Of a stretch of 64,000 bases of DNA, positions 46,305 through 54,347 are shown one piece after another. The notes under the pieces were generated by a model. The model was not told where the DNA came from and did no database searches. It saw only the letters and a program-made list of their open reading frames with translations. Each line of letters starts with the position of its first letter. Position 1 is the stretch's first letter. The translations under genes were made by a program, and so were the position numbers. This DNA is from Pseudomonas fragi (lineage in GTDB: Bacteria > Pseudomonadota > Gammaproteobacteria > Pseudomonadales > Pseudomonadaceae), in assembly GCF_025426255.1 (NCBI RefSeq), contig NZ_CP104861.1, positions 1,736,001 through 1,800,000 of the forward strand, read 5' to 3'.

Positions 46305-47282
46305 TTACTCGTCTGCCTTGGCGTCATCGCCATGGGACAGGCTGTAAACGTAGGCGGCCAGCAAGTGAACCTTGTCGTTCCCTTGCAGGTCGGCCTGTGC
46401 AGGCATCTGGCCCTGACGGCCGTAGCGGATGGTCTGCTGCAGTTGAGCGAAGCTCGATCCGTAGATGAACGCTCCCGGGTGAGTCAGGTTCGGTGCGCCC
46501 ATCAGCGGGTTACCCTTACCTTCAGGCCCGTGGCAAACCGCACAGTTGGTAGCGAAAAGCTCCTTGCCCTTGGCAGGGTCGGCCTTTGCGCCTTCCGGCA
46601 ATTTACGGCCATCGAGACTGGTCAGTACGTAGGCAGCTACGTCGCTGACACCTTGCTCGCCGATCACTTCAGACCAGCCCGGCATGACGGCGTGACGGCC
46701 GGCCATGATGGTGGTCTTGATGTCTGCTGGCGTACCACCCCAGCGCCAGTCGGCGTCGGTCAGGTTCGGGAAGCCGTAAGCGCCCTTGGCGTCGGAACCG
46801 TGGCACACCGAACAGTTGGACGCGAACAGACGGCCACCCATTTTCAGTGCTTGCGGGTCCTTGGCTACTTCTTCAATCGGCATGGCTGCGAATTTGGCGA
46901 AGATCGGACCAAACTTGGCGTCCGATTTGGCCATTTCCTTTTCCCACTCGTGAACCCCGGTCCAGCCTGTCTGGCCATTGGCAAACGGGGTTTGCTCTTT
47001 GGTGTCCAGGTACTGGTAGCCCGGCAGCAGGCCTTTCCAGTTGCCCAGGCCCGGGTACAGAACCAGGTAGCCGAGGGCGAAAATGACGGTGCCCACAAAC
47101 AGCATGAACCACCATTTCGGCATTGGGTTGTCGTACTCTTCGATCCCGTCGAAAGCGTGACCGACTGTTTGGTCGGTCTGCTCGCTGCGCTGGCCCTTGC
47201 GGGTGGCCAGCAACAGCCAGGTCAAGGCGAAGATGGTACCCAGAGTGAGGACTGTAACGTACAGACTCCAGAACGTAGTCAT
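46305..47282 (-). CDS. ccoP: cbb3 cytochrome c oxidase subunit III CcoP (operon 1)
   Basis: CcoP is the dihaem cytochrome c subunit passing electrons to CcoO/CcoN. The 325 residues hold two N-terminal membrane helices and two haem c sites, C157-SV-C160-H161 and C247-AV-C250-H251. Compared with the second copy it carries a 14-residue insertion after LLPGY ([14 protein letters not shown] region). The start overlaps ccoQ by 4 nt. Confidence 0.95.
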   Translation of the reverse strand: MTTFWSLYVTVLTLGTIFALTWLLLATRKGQRSEQTDQTVGHAFDGIEEYDNPMPKWWFMLFVGTVIFALGYLVLYPGLGNWKGLLPGYQYLDTKEQTPFANGQTGWTGVHEWEKEMAKSDAKFGPIFAKFAAMPIEEVAKDPQALKMGGRLFASNCSVCHGSDAKGAYGFPNLTDADWRWGGTPADIKTTIMAGRHAVMPGWSEVIGEQGVSDVAAYVLTSLDGRKLPEGAKADPAKGKELFATNCAVCHGPEGKGNPLMGAPNLTHPGAFIYGSSFAQLQQTIRYGRQGQMPAQADLQGNDKVHLLAAYVYSLSHGDDAKADE

Positions 47283-47470
47283 TCTTTGTTACTCCTAGAA
47301 GCTTGCTCTTGCTCGACGTGCTTGATGGCTTCGGGATCATCCTTGAATGGCAACAAGGTAGCGTCGTCAAATTCTGACTTGCGTCGCGGGCTGAATACCC
47401 ACAATGCCAAACCGATAAAAGCCACCATCACGACGACAGTGCCCAGGCCACGAATCATCCCGATATCCAT
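47279..47470 (-). CDS. ccoQ: cbb3 oxidase subunit CcoQ (operon 1)
   Basis: This is a short single-pass protein (63 residues) with helix [18 protein letters not shown] and a conserved tail [20 protein letters not shown]. CcoQ stabilises the oxidase complex. The start is uncertain among 47479, 47470 and 47458. I chose 47470 because it gives [10 protein letters not shown] and leaves little overlap with ccoO. Confidence 0.85.
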   Translation of the reverse strand: MDIGMIRGLGTVVVMVAFIGLALWVFSPRRKSEFDDATLLPFKDDPEAIKHVEQEQASRSNKE

Positions 47471-47475
47471 CCAGA

Positions 47476-48087
47476 TCACCGTTTGCTTTTGATGATGGTG
47501 CCCAAGCCCTGGAGGTAAGCCACCAGTGCGTCCATTTCAGTTTTGCCCTTCACAGCATCCTTGGCACCGGCGATGTCTTCGTCGGTATAAGGGACGCCGA
47601 GCACGCGCAAGACTTCCATTTTTTTCGCGGTGTCCTTGCCGTCCAGCTTGCGCTCTACGAGGAACGGGTACGCTGGCATGATCGACTCGGGAACCACGTT
47701 GCGCGGGTTGTATAGGTGCGCACGGTGCCAGTCATCGGAGTAACGGCCGCCAACACGGGCCAGATCCGGGCCGGTACGCTTGGAACCCCACAGGAACGGG
47801 TGGTCCCACACGCTTTCACCGGCGACCGAGTAGTGGCCATAGCGTTCGGTTTCGGCGCGGAACGGACGGATCATCTGCGAGTGGCATTGCACACAGCCAT
47901 TGGCGATGTAGATGTCACGGCCTTCCAGTTCCAGCGCGTTACGCGGCTTCATGCCTTCGACCGGGGTGTTGGTCACGTCCTGGAAGAACAGCGGAACGAT
48001 TTGAGTCAGGCCGCCAATACTGACGGCGATCACCATGAAGAAGGCCATGAGGCCAATATTCTTCTCGATTGTTTCGTGCTTGATCAT
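47476..48087 (-). CDS. ccoO: cbb3 cytochrome c oxidase subunit II CcoO (operon 1)
   Basis: This is a monohaem cytochrome c subunit of 203 residues with one N-terminal membrane helix ([23 protein letters not shown]) and haem site C65-VQ-C68-H69 in [29 protein letters not shown] is the typical central segment. Its start touches the ccoN stop. Confidence 0.95.
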   Translation of the reverse strand: MIKHETIEKNIGLMAFFMVIAVSIGGLTQIVPLFFQDVTNTPVEGMKPRNALELEGRDIYIANGCVQCHSQMIRPFRAETERYGHYSVAGESVWDHPFLWGSKRTGPDLARVGGRYSDDWHRAHLYNPRNVVPESIMPAYPFLVERKLDGKDTAKKMEVLRVLGVPYTDEDIAGAKDAVKGKTEMDALVAYLQGLGTIIKSKR

Positions 48088-49529
48088 CAGTGGGCTCCAA
48101 CTACAGCGATCTTGGTCGCCGCTTCAGCTTCTACCGGGTTCGAGGCACGCACGGTGCGGAACACGTTGTAGGCCATGAACAGCATGCCGCTGGCGAAAAT
48201 TGCACCGCCAAGGGCGCGAACGATAAAGCCCGGGTGGCTGGCTTGCAGAGCTTCCACGAACGAGTAGGTCAGAGTGCCGTCGTCGTTGATTGCACGCCAC
48301 ATCAGGCCCTGGGTGATGCCGTTGACCCACATCGAAGCGATATAAAGCACAGTACCAATAGTCGCCAGCCAGAAGTGCACGTTGATCAGGCTGGTGCTGT
48401 ACATCTGCTTTTGGCCATAGACTTTCGGGATCATGTGGTACATGGCGCCGATCGAAATCATCGCAACCCAACCCAGTGCACCGGCGTGTACGTGGCCGAT
48501 GGTCCAGTCGGTGTAGTGCGACAGCGAGTTGACGGTCTTGATTGCCATCATCGGGCCTTCGAAGGTCGACATGCCGTAGAAGGCCAGAGACACAACGAGG
48601 AAGCGCAGGATCGGGTCGGTGCGCAATTTATGCCAGGCGCCCGACAGGGTCATCATGCCGTTGATCATGCCGCCCCAGCTTGGAGCCAGCAGGATGATCG
48701 ACATTGCCATGCCCAGCGACTGAGCCCAGTCCGGCAGAGCGGTGTAGTGCAAGTGGTGCGGACCGGCCCAGATATACAGGGTGATCAGCGCCCAGAAGTG
48801 CACGATAGACAGGCGATACGAGTAGATCGGACGCTCGGCCTGCTTGGGTACGAAGTAGTACATCATGCCCAGGAAGCCAGTAGTCAGGAAGAAACCTACC
48901 GCGTTGTGGCCGTACCACCACTGAATCATGGCATCTGTCGCACCGGCGTAAGCCGAGTAGGACTTGAAGAAGCTCACCGGCAGGGACGCGTGGTTGACGA
49001 TGTGCAGCATTGCCGTCACGACAATGAACGCACCGTAGAACCAGTTACCTACATAGATGTGCTTGGTTTTACGCTTGGTAATGGTCCCGAAGAACACAAT
49101 GCCGTAGGTCACCCAGACGATGGCCAGCAGAATAGCCAAAGGCCATTCCAGCTCTGCGTATTCTTTGGTCGTGGTGTAGCCCAGCGGCAACGTGATGATC
49201 GCGCCGACGATGACGGCCTGCCAACCCCAAAAGGTAAACGAGGCCAACGTGTCGGAGATCAGTCGCGTTTGGCAGGTGCGCTGTACGACGTAATAAGAGG
49301 TGCCAAACAATGCACAGCCACCAAAGGCAAAGATCACAAGGTTGGTATGCAAGGGGCGCAGACGGCCGAAGGTCGTCCATTCAAGGCCAAGGTTCAATTC
49401 AGGCCACACAAGCTGTGACGCGATGAAAACCCCGAGCCCCATGCCAAGGATCCCCCAGACCACCGTCATGATGGCGAACTGGCGGACTACCTTATAGTTA
49501 TAAGCAGTCGGACTGATTGCTGTGCTCAT
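48087..49529 (-). CDS. ccoN: cbb3 cytochrome c oxidase subunit I CcoN (operon 1)
   Basis: CcoN is the catalytic subunit that reduces oxygen with high affinity and pumps protons. The 480 residues span 12 helices, with haem and Cu-B histidines in [41 protein letters not shown] and [10 protein letters not shown]. It opens operon 1 (ccoNOQP). An Anr-like box and a TATACA -10 lie upstream. It is nearly identical to the second CcoN through the core and differs mainly at the ends. Confidence 0.96.
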   Translation of the reverse strand: MSTAISPTAYNYKVVRQFAIMTVVWGILGMGLGVFIASQLVWPELNLGLEWTTFGRLRPLHTNLVIFAFGGCALFGTSYYVVQRTCQTRLISDTLASFTFWGWQAVIVGAIITLPLGYTTTKEYAELEWPLAILLAIVWVTYGIVFFGTITKRKTKHIYVGNWFYGAFIVVTAMLHIVNHASLPVSFFKSYSAYAGATDAMIQWWYGHNAVGFFLTTGFLGMMYYFVPKQAERPIYSYRLSIVHFWALITLYIWAGPHHLHYTALPDWAQSLGMAMSIILLAPSWGGMINGMMTLSGAWHKLRTDPILRFLVVSLAFYGMSTFEGPMMAIKTVNSLSHYTDWTIGHVHAGALGWVAMISIGAMYHMIPKVYGQKQMYSTSLINVHFWLATIGTVLYIASMWVNGITQGLMWRAINDDGTLTYSFVEALQASHPGFIVRALGGAIFASGMLFMAYNVFRTVRASNPVEAEAATKIAVVGAH

Positions 49530-49582
49530 TCTAAGGTTCCACGGTTTAGGTGTTTTATTAGGATAAAAATCGGTCGCAAGTA

Positions 49583-49588
49583 TGTATA
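49583..49588 (-). promoter_or_regulatory. -10 box of the cco operon 1 promoter
   Basis: TATACA on the minus strand. With a start near 49577 the Anr-like box centre is at about -43, consistent with class II activation. Confidence 0.6.
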
Positions 49589-49613
49589 AAGCGTAGGGCT
49601 ATTGCAACGAAGC

Positions 49614-49627
49614 ATGACCCCGGTCAA
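49614..49627 (-). promoter_or_regulatory. Anr-like box upstream of cco operon 1
   Basis: Minus-strand TTGAC-CGGG-GTCAT: left half TTGAC (4 of 5 to TTGAT), right half GTCAT (3 of 5 to ATCAA), with internal symmetry TGACC/GGTCA. Its spacing to the -10 makes it credible despite the mismatches. Confidence 0.55.
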
Positions 49628-50008
49628 TGCTTTCCAAGGCTTATTCTGCGGCCTTTCCATGCGGGAAGTAAGGTCAAAGTGACCTCGACAAAAATGCCGC
49701 ATGGGGGGCAAAACCGGAGGGGGTGATGCGGGCAAATTCAGGTGGGGGCAAGGCATGGCAAGAGCATGGCGAAGATCGCAATGGACGATAGCCGGTGTAA
49801 ACCCACTAGTGTGGCCCGTAACAGTGCCCTTCAACTTACCGATTAATTTCACTTGACGTGAGCCCGAGAAAATCCGGATCGCGCAAGAGAAGAGCTTAGC
49901 CCTGAATAGCGGGAGAGCAATGAGGGACTAAAAAGAGGTGCGACACTTGGTCGCGCTTTGAGGCGGGAACTGCCGCACCAAAATGATGCGGCAGGAAATG
50001 TCCGGTAA

Positions 50009-50947
50009 TTATTCGGTTGTGTTTTCCTCTTGATTACCGTGCGACAAGCTGAACACGTAGGCCGCAAGCAGTTGCACCTTGTCGTTGCCCAGCAACTCGT
50101 TTTGCGCAGGCATATGGCCCTGGCGACCATGGCGGATGGTTTGCTGCAATTGGGCCAGGCTGGTGCCGTAGATAAAACCGGCAGGTTGCGTCAGATCCGG
50201 CGCGCCCATCATGGGCATGCCTTTACCTTCGGCGCCGTGGCACGCCACGCAGGTGGTATCAAAGGCTTGCTTGCCAGCAGCCAGATCCACCGTGGTGTCC
50301 TGTGGCAATGGCAGTCCCGCTAGGCCATGACGCACATAAGCTGCGACGTTTTTGACCCCGGCTTCGCCCAGCACCTCACCCCAGGCTGGCATTGCCGCGA
50401 TGCGGCCGCCCATGATGGTGGTCTTGATGGTGTCGGCATCACCGCCCCAACGCCAGGTGTTGTCGGCGAGGTTCGGGAAGCCGAAAGCACCCTTGGCATC
50501 CGAGCCGTGGCACACCGAGCAGTTGGAGGCAAACAGGCGACCGCCCATTTTCAGTGCGGCCGGGTCTTGCGCTACTTGTTCCACAGGCATGGCGGCATAT
50601 TTGGCGAAGATCGGTCCGAACTTGGCGTCAGCCTTGTCCATCTCCTTTTCCCACTCATGAACCCCGGTCCAGCCATTTTCATAGCCGGGCAGCAGGCCTT
50701 TCCAGTTGCCCAAACCCGGGTAAAGGATCAAGTACCCCACCGAAAACACCAGCGTGCCAACGAACAGCATGAACCACCACTGTGGCAGCGGGTTGTCGTA
50801 CTCCTCGATGCCATCGAAGCTGTGGCCCATGGTCTCGACGGTGTCGCTCTTGGTTTCACCCTTGCGCGTACCGACCAGCAGCCAGGTCAGGCCGATCAGC
50901 GTGCCAATGGTCAGCACGCATATATAGAGACTCCAGAAGGTGGTCAT
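50009..50947 (-). CDS. ccoP: cbb3 cytochrome c oxidase subunit III CcoP (operon 2)
   Basis: This is a dihaem cytochrome c of 312 residues with haem sites C143-SV-C146-H147 and C233-VA-C236-H237 and two N-terminal helices. It lacks the short insertion seen in the operon 1 copy and has a different C-terminus. It is the last gene of operon 2. The start overlaps ccoQ by 4 nt. Confidence 0.95.
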   Translation of the reverse strand: MTTFWSLYICVLTIGTLIGLTWLLVGTRKGETKSDTVETMGHSFDGIEEYDNPLPQWWFMLFVGTLVFSVGYLILYPGLGNWKGLLPGYENGWTGVHEWEKEMDKADAKFGPIFAKYAAMPVEQVAQDPAALKMGGRLFASNCSVCHGSDAKGAFGFPNLADNTWRWGGDADTIKTTIMGGRIAAMPAWGEVLGEAGVKNVAAYVRHGLAGLPLPQDTTVDLAAGKQAFDTTCVACHGAEGKGMPMMGAPDLTQPAGFIYGTSLAQLQQTIRHGRQGHMPAQNELLGNDKVQLLAAYVFSLSHGNQEENTTE

Positions 50948-51135
50948 GCTTTGTTACTCCTAGACGCTTGTTCTTGCTCGACGTGTTGAATCGCCTCTGG
51001 ATCGTCCTTGAATGGCAGTAAGGTCGCGTCTTCAAATTCCGACTTGCGCCGTGGGCTGAACACCCACAGCGCCAGACCGATAAACGCCACGGCCACCACC
51101 ACGGTGCCCAGGCCGCGAATCATTCCACTACTCAT
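50944..51135 (-). CDS. ccoQ: cbb3 oxidase subunit CcoQ (operon 2)
   Basis: This 63-residue single-pass protein starts [21 protein letters not shown] and ends with almost the same tail as the operon 1 copy. A start at 51147 (four residues longer) is possible. Confidence 0.85.
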   Translation of the reverse strand: MSSGMIRGLGTVVVAVAFIGLALWVFSPRRKSEFEDATLLPFKDDPEAIQHVEQEQASRSNKA

Positions 51136-51150
51136 CTCGAAGACCATGAC

Positions 51151-51759
51151 TCACCTCTTGCTCTTGATGGCAGTGCCCAGCACTTGCAGGTAGGCCACCA
51201 GCGCGTCCATTTCGGTCTTGCCTTGTACCGACTGCTTGGCGTTGGCGATGTCTTCGTCGGTGTACGGCACGCCCAGGGTGCGCATCACCTCGAGTTTTTT
51301 CACGGTGTGGCTGTCATCTACCGGGGTTGCAACCAGCCATGGATACGCTGGCATTTTTGACTCGGGCACTACGTTGCGCGGGTTGTACAAGTGCGCACGG
51401 TGCCAGTCATCCGAGTAGCGACCACCGACGCGGGCCAGGTCTGGCCCGGTACGCTTGGAACCCCACAGAAACGGGTGATCCCACACGCTTTCACCGGCTA
51501 CCGAGTAGTGACCATAACGCTCGGTCTCGGCGCGGAATGGGCGGATCATCTGCGAGTGACACTGCACGCAGCCTTCCCGAATGTAGATGTCGCGACCTTC
51601 CAGTTGCAGCGCGGTGTAAGGCTTCATGCCCTCTACCGGAGTGTTGGTCACGTCTTCAAAGAACAGCGGGACGATTTGCGTCAGGCCGCCAACACTCACG
51701 CACAGAATCATCAGCAACAGCATCAGGCCGATATTTTTTTCAACGACTTCGTGTTTCAT
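51151..51759 (-). CDS. ccoO: cbb3 cytochrome c oxidase subunit II CcoO (operon 2)
   Basis: This monohaem cytochrome c subunit of 202 residues has haem site C64-VQ-C67-H68. The ATG at 51759 is chosen because GAGGAG lies 6 nt before it. It overlaps the ccoN stop region by nothing and follows 10 nt behind it. Confidence 0.95.
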   Translation of the reverse strand: MKHEVVEKNIGLMLLLMILCVSVGGLTQIVPLFFEDVTNTPVEGMKPYTALQLEGRDIYIREGCVQCHSQMIRPFRAETERYGHYSVAGESVWDHPFLWGSKRTGPDLARVGGRYSDDWHRAHLYNPRNVVPESKMPAYPWLVATPVDDSHTVKKLEVMRTLGVPYTDEDIANAKQSVQGKTEMDALVAYLQVLGTAIKSKR

Positions 51760-51769
51760 TGCCAACTCC

Positions 51770-53194
51770 TCAGGCCATCTGCGCGGCGGCTACGACTTCA
51801 GCGGGCTCGGCGTTACGCACGGTGCGCCAAGTGTTGTAAGCCATCAGCAACATGCCGCTGAAGAAGATCGCACCACCAACCAGTCGCACGACATAGCCTG
51901 GATGGCTAGCCACCAAGGTTTCGACGAAGGAGTAGGTCAGCGTGCCGTCTTCGTTGACTGCGCGCCACATCAGGCCTTGAGCGATGCCGTTGACCCACAT
52001 CGAGGCGATGTAAAGCACGGTGCCAATGGTGGCCAGCCAGAAGTGCGCGTTGATCAGGCCCAGGCTGTACATCTGCGGGCGGCCGAAAATTTTCGGGATC
52101 ATGTGGTACAGCGCACCAATCGAAATCATCGCTACCCAACCCAGCGCCCCGGCGTGTACGTGGCCGATGGTCCAGTCGGTGTAGTGGGAGAGGGCGTTCA
52201 CGGTCTTGATCGCCATCATCGGGCCTTCGAAGGTCGACATGCCGTAGAAAGCCAGGGACACCACGAGGAAGCGCAGAATCGGGTCGCTGCGCAACTTATG
52301 CCAGGCGCCCGAGAGCGTCATCATGCCGTTGATCATGCCGCCCCAGCTTGGCGCCAGCAGAATCAGTGACATCACCATGCCCAGCGACTGAGCCCAGTCC
52401 GGCAGTGCGGTGTAGTGCAAGTGGTGAGGGCCGGCCCAGATGTACAGGGTGATCAGCGCCCAGAAGTGCACGATGGACAGGCGATAGGAGTAGATCGGAC
52501 GTTCGGCCTGTTTCGGCACGAAGTAGTACATCATCCCCAAAAAGCCCGCCGTCAGGAAAAAGCCCACAGCGTTATGTCCGTACCACCACTGGACCATGGC
52601 GTCAGTGGCGCCACCGTAGAGTGAGTACGACTTGGTGAAGCTGACCGGGATTTCCAGGTTGTTGACGATGTGCAAAATGGCCACGGTCACGATAAATGCG
52701 CCGAAGAACCAGTTGCCCACGTAAATGTGCTTGGTCTTGCGCTTCATGATCGTGCCGAAGAACACGATGGCGTATGCGACCCAGACGATGGTGATCAAAA
52801 TGTCGATCGGCCATTCCAGCTCGGCGTACTCCTTGGAGCTGGTGTAGCCCAGCGGCAGGCTGATGGCCGCCAGCACAATCACCAGTTGCCAGCCCCAGAA
52901 GGTAAACGCCGCGATTTTCGGCGAAAACAGTGTGGCCTGGCAGGTGCGTTGCACCGAGTAGAACGAGGCGGCGAACAGAGCGCAGCCGCCGAAGGCGAAA
53001 ATCACGGCGTTGGTGTGCAATGGGCGCAGGCGCCCGAAACTGGTCCAAGGCAAATTGAAGTTGAGTTCTGGCCAGACCAACTGCGCGGCGAGAAAAACGC
53101 CGAGCCCCATGCCGACGATGCCCCAAACCACCGTCATAATGGCAAATTGGCGGACCACCTTGTAGTTGTAGGCGGTACTTGTAGAAGTGTTCAT
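51770..53194 (-). CDS. ccoN: cbb3 cytochrome c oxidase subunit I CcoN (operon 2)
   Basis: This catalytic subunit of the second cbb3 oxidase (474 residues) has 12 helices, with the same haem/Cu-B histidine motifs as copy 1 ([51 protein letters not shown]). The ATG at 53194 ([18 protein letters not shown]) is the family start. The 11 residues added by the longer frame are unlikely. An Anr-like box lies about 100 nt upstream, inside the next gene. Confidence 0.96.
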   Translation of the reverse strand: MNTSTSTAYNYKVVRQFAIMTVVWGIVGMGLGVFLAAQLVWPELNFNLPWTSFGRLRPLHTNAVIFAFGGCALFAASFYSVQRTCQATLFSPKIAAFTFWGWQLVIVLAAISLPLGYTSSKEYAELEWPIDILITIVWVAYAIVFFGTIMKRKTKHIYVGNWFFGAFIVTVAILHIVNNLEIPVSFTKSYSLYGGATDAMVQWWYGHNAVGFFLTAGFLGMMYYFVPKQAERPIYSYRLSIVHFWALITLYIWAGPHHLHYTALPDWAQSLGMVMSLILLAPSWGGMINGMMTLSGAWHKLRSDPILRFLVVSLAFYGMSTFEGPMMAIKTVNALSHYTDWTIGHVHAGALGWVAMISIGALYHMIPKIFGRPQMYSLGLINAHFWLATIGTVLYIASMWVNGIAQGLMWRAVNEDGTLTYSFVETLVASHPGYVVRLVGGAIFFSGMLLMAYNTWRTVRNAEPAEVVAAAQMA

Positions 53195-53267
53195 GGTTCC
53201 CCATCCACGGTTCAGGCGCATACACATGCACGCCTGGAGTTATAGGCAGACTAAAAGCGAGGCAAGC

Positions 53268-53963
53268 ATGGGTGTAACAGGCAGTGTCGGTATTGACAGG
53301 GATCAATGGGCGCAGTGCGTGCAGGCACGGGGCTGGCTGTGGAATCCTGCCACCAGCGGGGCCCAGGGCGATCAAGCGTGCACCCTGATACTGGCCCACG
53401 GTGCCGGTGCTCCCATGGACAGTCACTGGATGACAGGCATGGCTGAGCGCCTTGCGACACGCGGGGTGAGCGTGTTGCGCTTCGAGTTCCCATACATGGC
53501 TCAACGGCGATTGGATGGTGGCAAAAGGCCGCCAAATCAACAGGCCAAATTGCTCGATTGCTGGGGTGAAGTGTTTACTGAGGTGCGACGCTATGTCGCT
53601 GGGCCATTGGCCATTGGTGGCAAATCAATGGGTGGGCGCATGGCCAGCTTGCTGGCTGATGAACTGGGGGCTGATGCACTGGTGTGCCTGGGTTATCCGT
53701 TCTACGCGTCCGGTAAACCGGAAAAGCCCCGTGTGGCGCACTTGGCTGAACTGCAAACTCCGACCTTGATCGTGCAAGGCGAACGCGATGCTCTGGGCAA
53801 CCGCGAAGCGGTAGAAGCCTACACGCTGGCGCCGGGCATTGAGGTGTTCTGGCTGGTATCAGGGGATCATGACCTCAAGCCGCTCAAGGTATCGGGGTTT
53901 ACCCATGAGCAGCATCTGGAGGCGGCGGCGGACAGGATTGCGGGGTGGTTGTTACAACACTGA
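53268..53963 (+). CDS. Alpha/beta-fold hydrolase (KANL3/Tex30-like)
   Basis: This cytosolic hydrolase-like protein of about 231 residues has LILAHGAGAPMDSHWM (oxyanion region), the nucleophile elbow GGKSMGGRMAS, an Asp in VQGERDALG and the final His in SGDHDLKPLK. The family is common in proteobacteria, with no assigned substrate. I chose the ATG at 53268, with GAGG 5 nt upstream. A GTG at 53319 is the alternative. The gene is divergent from ccoN2, and its first codons overlap that promoter region. Confidence 0.85.
   Translation: MGVTGSVGIDRDQWAQCVQARGWLWNPATSGAQGDQACTLILAHGAGAPMDSHWMTGMAERLATRGVSVLRFEFPYMAQRRLDGGKRPPNQQAKLLDCWGEVFTEVRRYVAGPLAIGGKSMGGRMASLLADELGADALVCLGYPFYASGKPEKPRVAHLAELQTPTLIVQGERDALGNREAVEAYTLAPGIEVFWLVSGDHDLKPLKVSGFTHEQHLEAAADRIAGWLLQH
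53293..53306 (-). promoter_or_regulatory. Anr-like box upstream of cco operon 2, inside the hydrolase gene
   Basis: TTGAC-AGGG-ATCAA has one mismatch to TTGAT-N4-ATCAA. Its centre is about 105 nt before the ccoN2 ATG. If the hydrolase starts at 53268 the box lies in its codons 9-13. A TATAAC at 53244-53239 would put the box near -65, and no good -10 is seen at the class II distance. Confidence 0.6.
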
Positions 53964-53985
53964 CCCTTGGTGCTTAAGAAGCTCC

Positions 53986-54127
53986 GCAGCTGCCGAAGGG
54001 ACGAGGCTGCGTTCGGCGACGTAGTCGTCGCAAAGTCAGCCACTACGGTGTGCCAGTTAAACCCGGCTCTCAGGATTTACGACGGCTTCGCCGCCGAACG
54101 CAGCCTCGTTCCTTCGGCAGCTGCTAC
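53986..54127. repeat. REPIN-like inverted repeat, family A
   Basis: The left arm GCAGCTGCCGAAGG faces the conserved right arm ending CAGCTGCTAC. The spacer shares CCAGTTAAAC and CAGGATTTACGAC with the copy at 63826-63970, so the two are whole-element relatives and not chance palindromes. Confidence 0.85.
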
Positions 54128-54149
54128 AGGGGCCATTATTTGGTTCTGC

Positions 54150-54219
54150 TTAGCGGTTAAACCGCTCAACCAGTGAGTACTGGAAATTCACAGCCTGGGT
54201 CAGTTCTTCGCTTAACTGC
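54150..54219 (-). pseudogene. Remnant of a second aer-like 3' end
   Basis: By hand alignment, 62 of 70 bases match 56824-56893, the 3' end of the intact aer gene, in the same orientation, including the stop position (TAA here, TGA there). The encoded end ([20 protein letters not shown]) differs from Aer at two residues, while most base changes are silent. Beyond 54219 the match breaks with a short deletion. It sits upstream of the autotransporter, so the autotransporter is bracketed by two aer 3' ends. Confidence 0.85.
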
Positions 54220-54347
54220 AGTGTTCGTCACCAGAAAGCACCGGTAATTTTTCTGGCGTCAACGTAAGTTTATTCCTACGTATACGGATGACTTTTTCGA
54301 TATTTTCCTGTGATGGTTACTTTCAAGATGAGTGCCATTTTCCGTAG

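Larger units (their letters stand above)
49530..50008. other. Intergenic region between the two cco operons
   Basis: This 479-nt gap holds the operon 1 promoter (-10 at 49583-49588, Anr-like box 49614-49627). Near its right end lies a hairpin CTGCCGCA/TGCGGCAG at 49971-49995, just after ccoP2. A short GCGAC/GGTCGC inverted element sits at about 49941-49955. I see no gene. A minus-strand frame (49526-49852) translates to a protein unlike any family I know. Confidence 0.7.
53964..54347. other. Intergenic region before the autotransporter
   Basis: This 384-nt gap contains a family A REPIN (53986-54127), the remnant of an aer-like 3' end (54150-54219) and about 125 nt of AT-rich sequence that probably holds the autotransporter promoter. 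No intact gene is seen. Confidence 0.75.

Noticed and set aside
48090..49418. Very long plus-strand frame antisense to ccoN1
   Set aside because: It is a mirror of GC-rich coding sequence on the other strand; ccoN is certain.
49526..49852. Minus-strand frame of 108 codons in the cco intergenic region
   Set aside because: It covers the operon 1 promoter and its product resembles nothing known.
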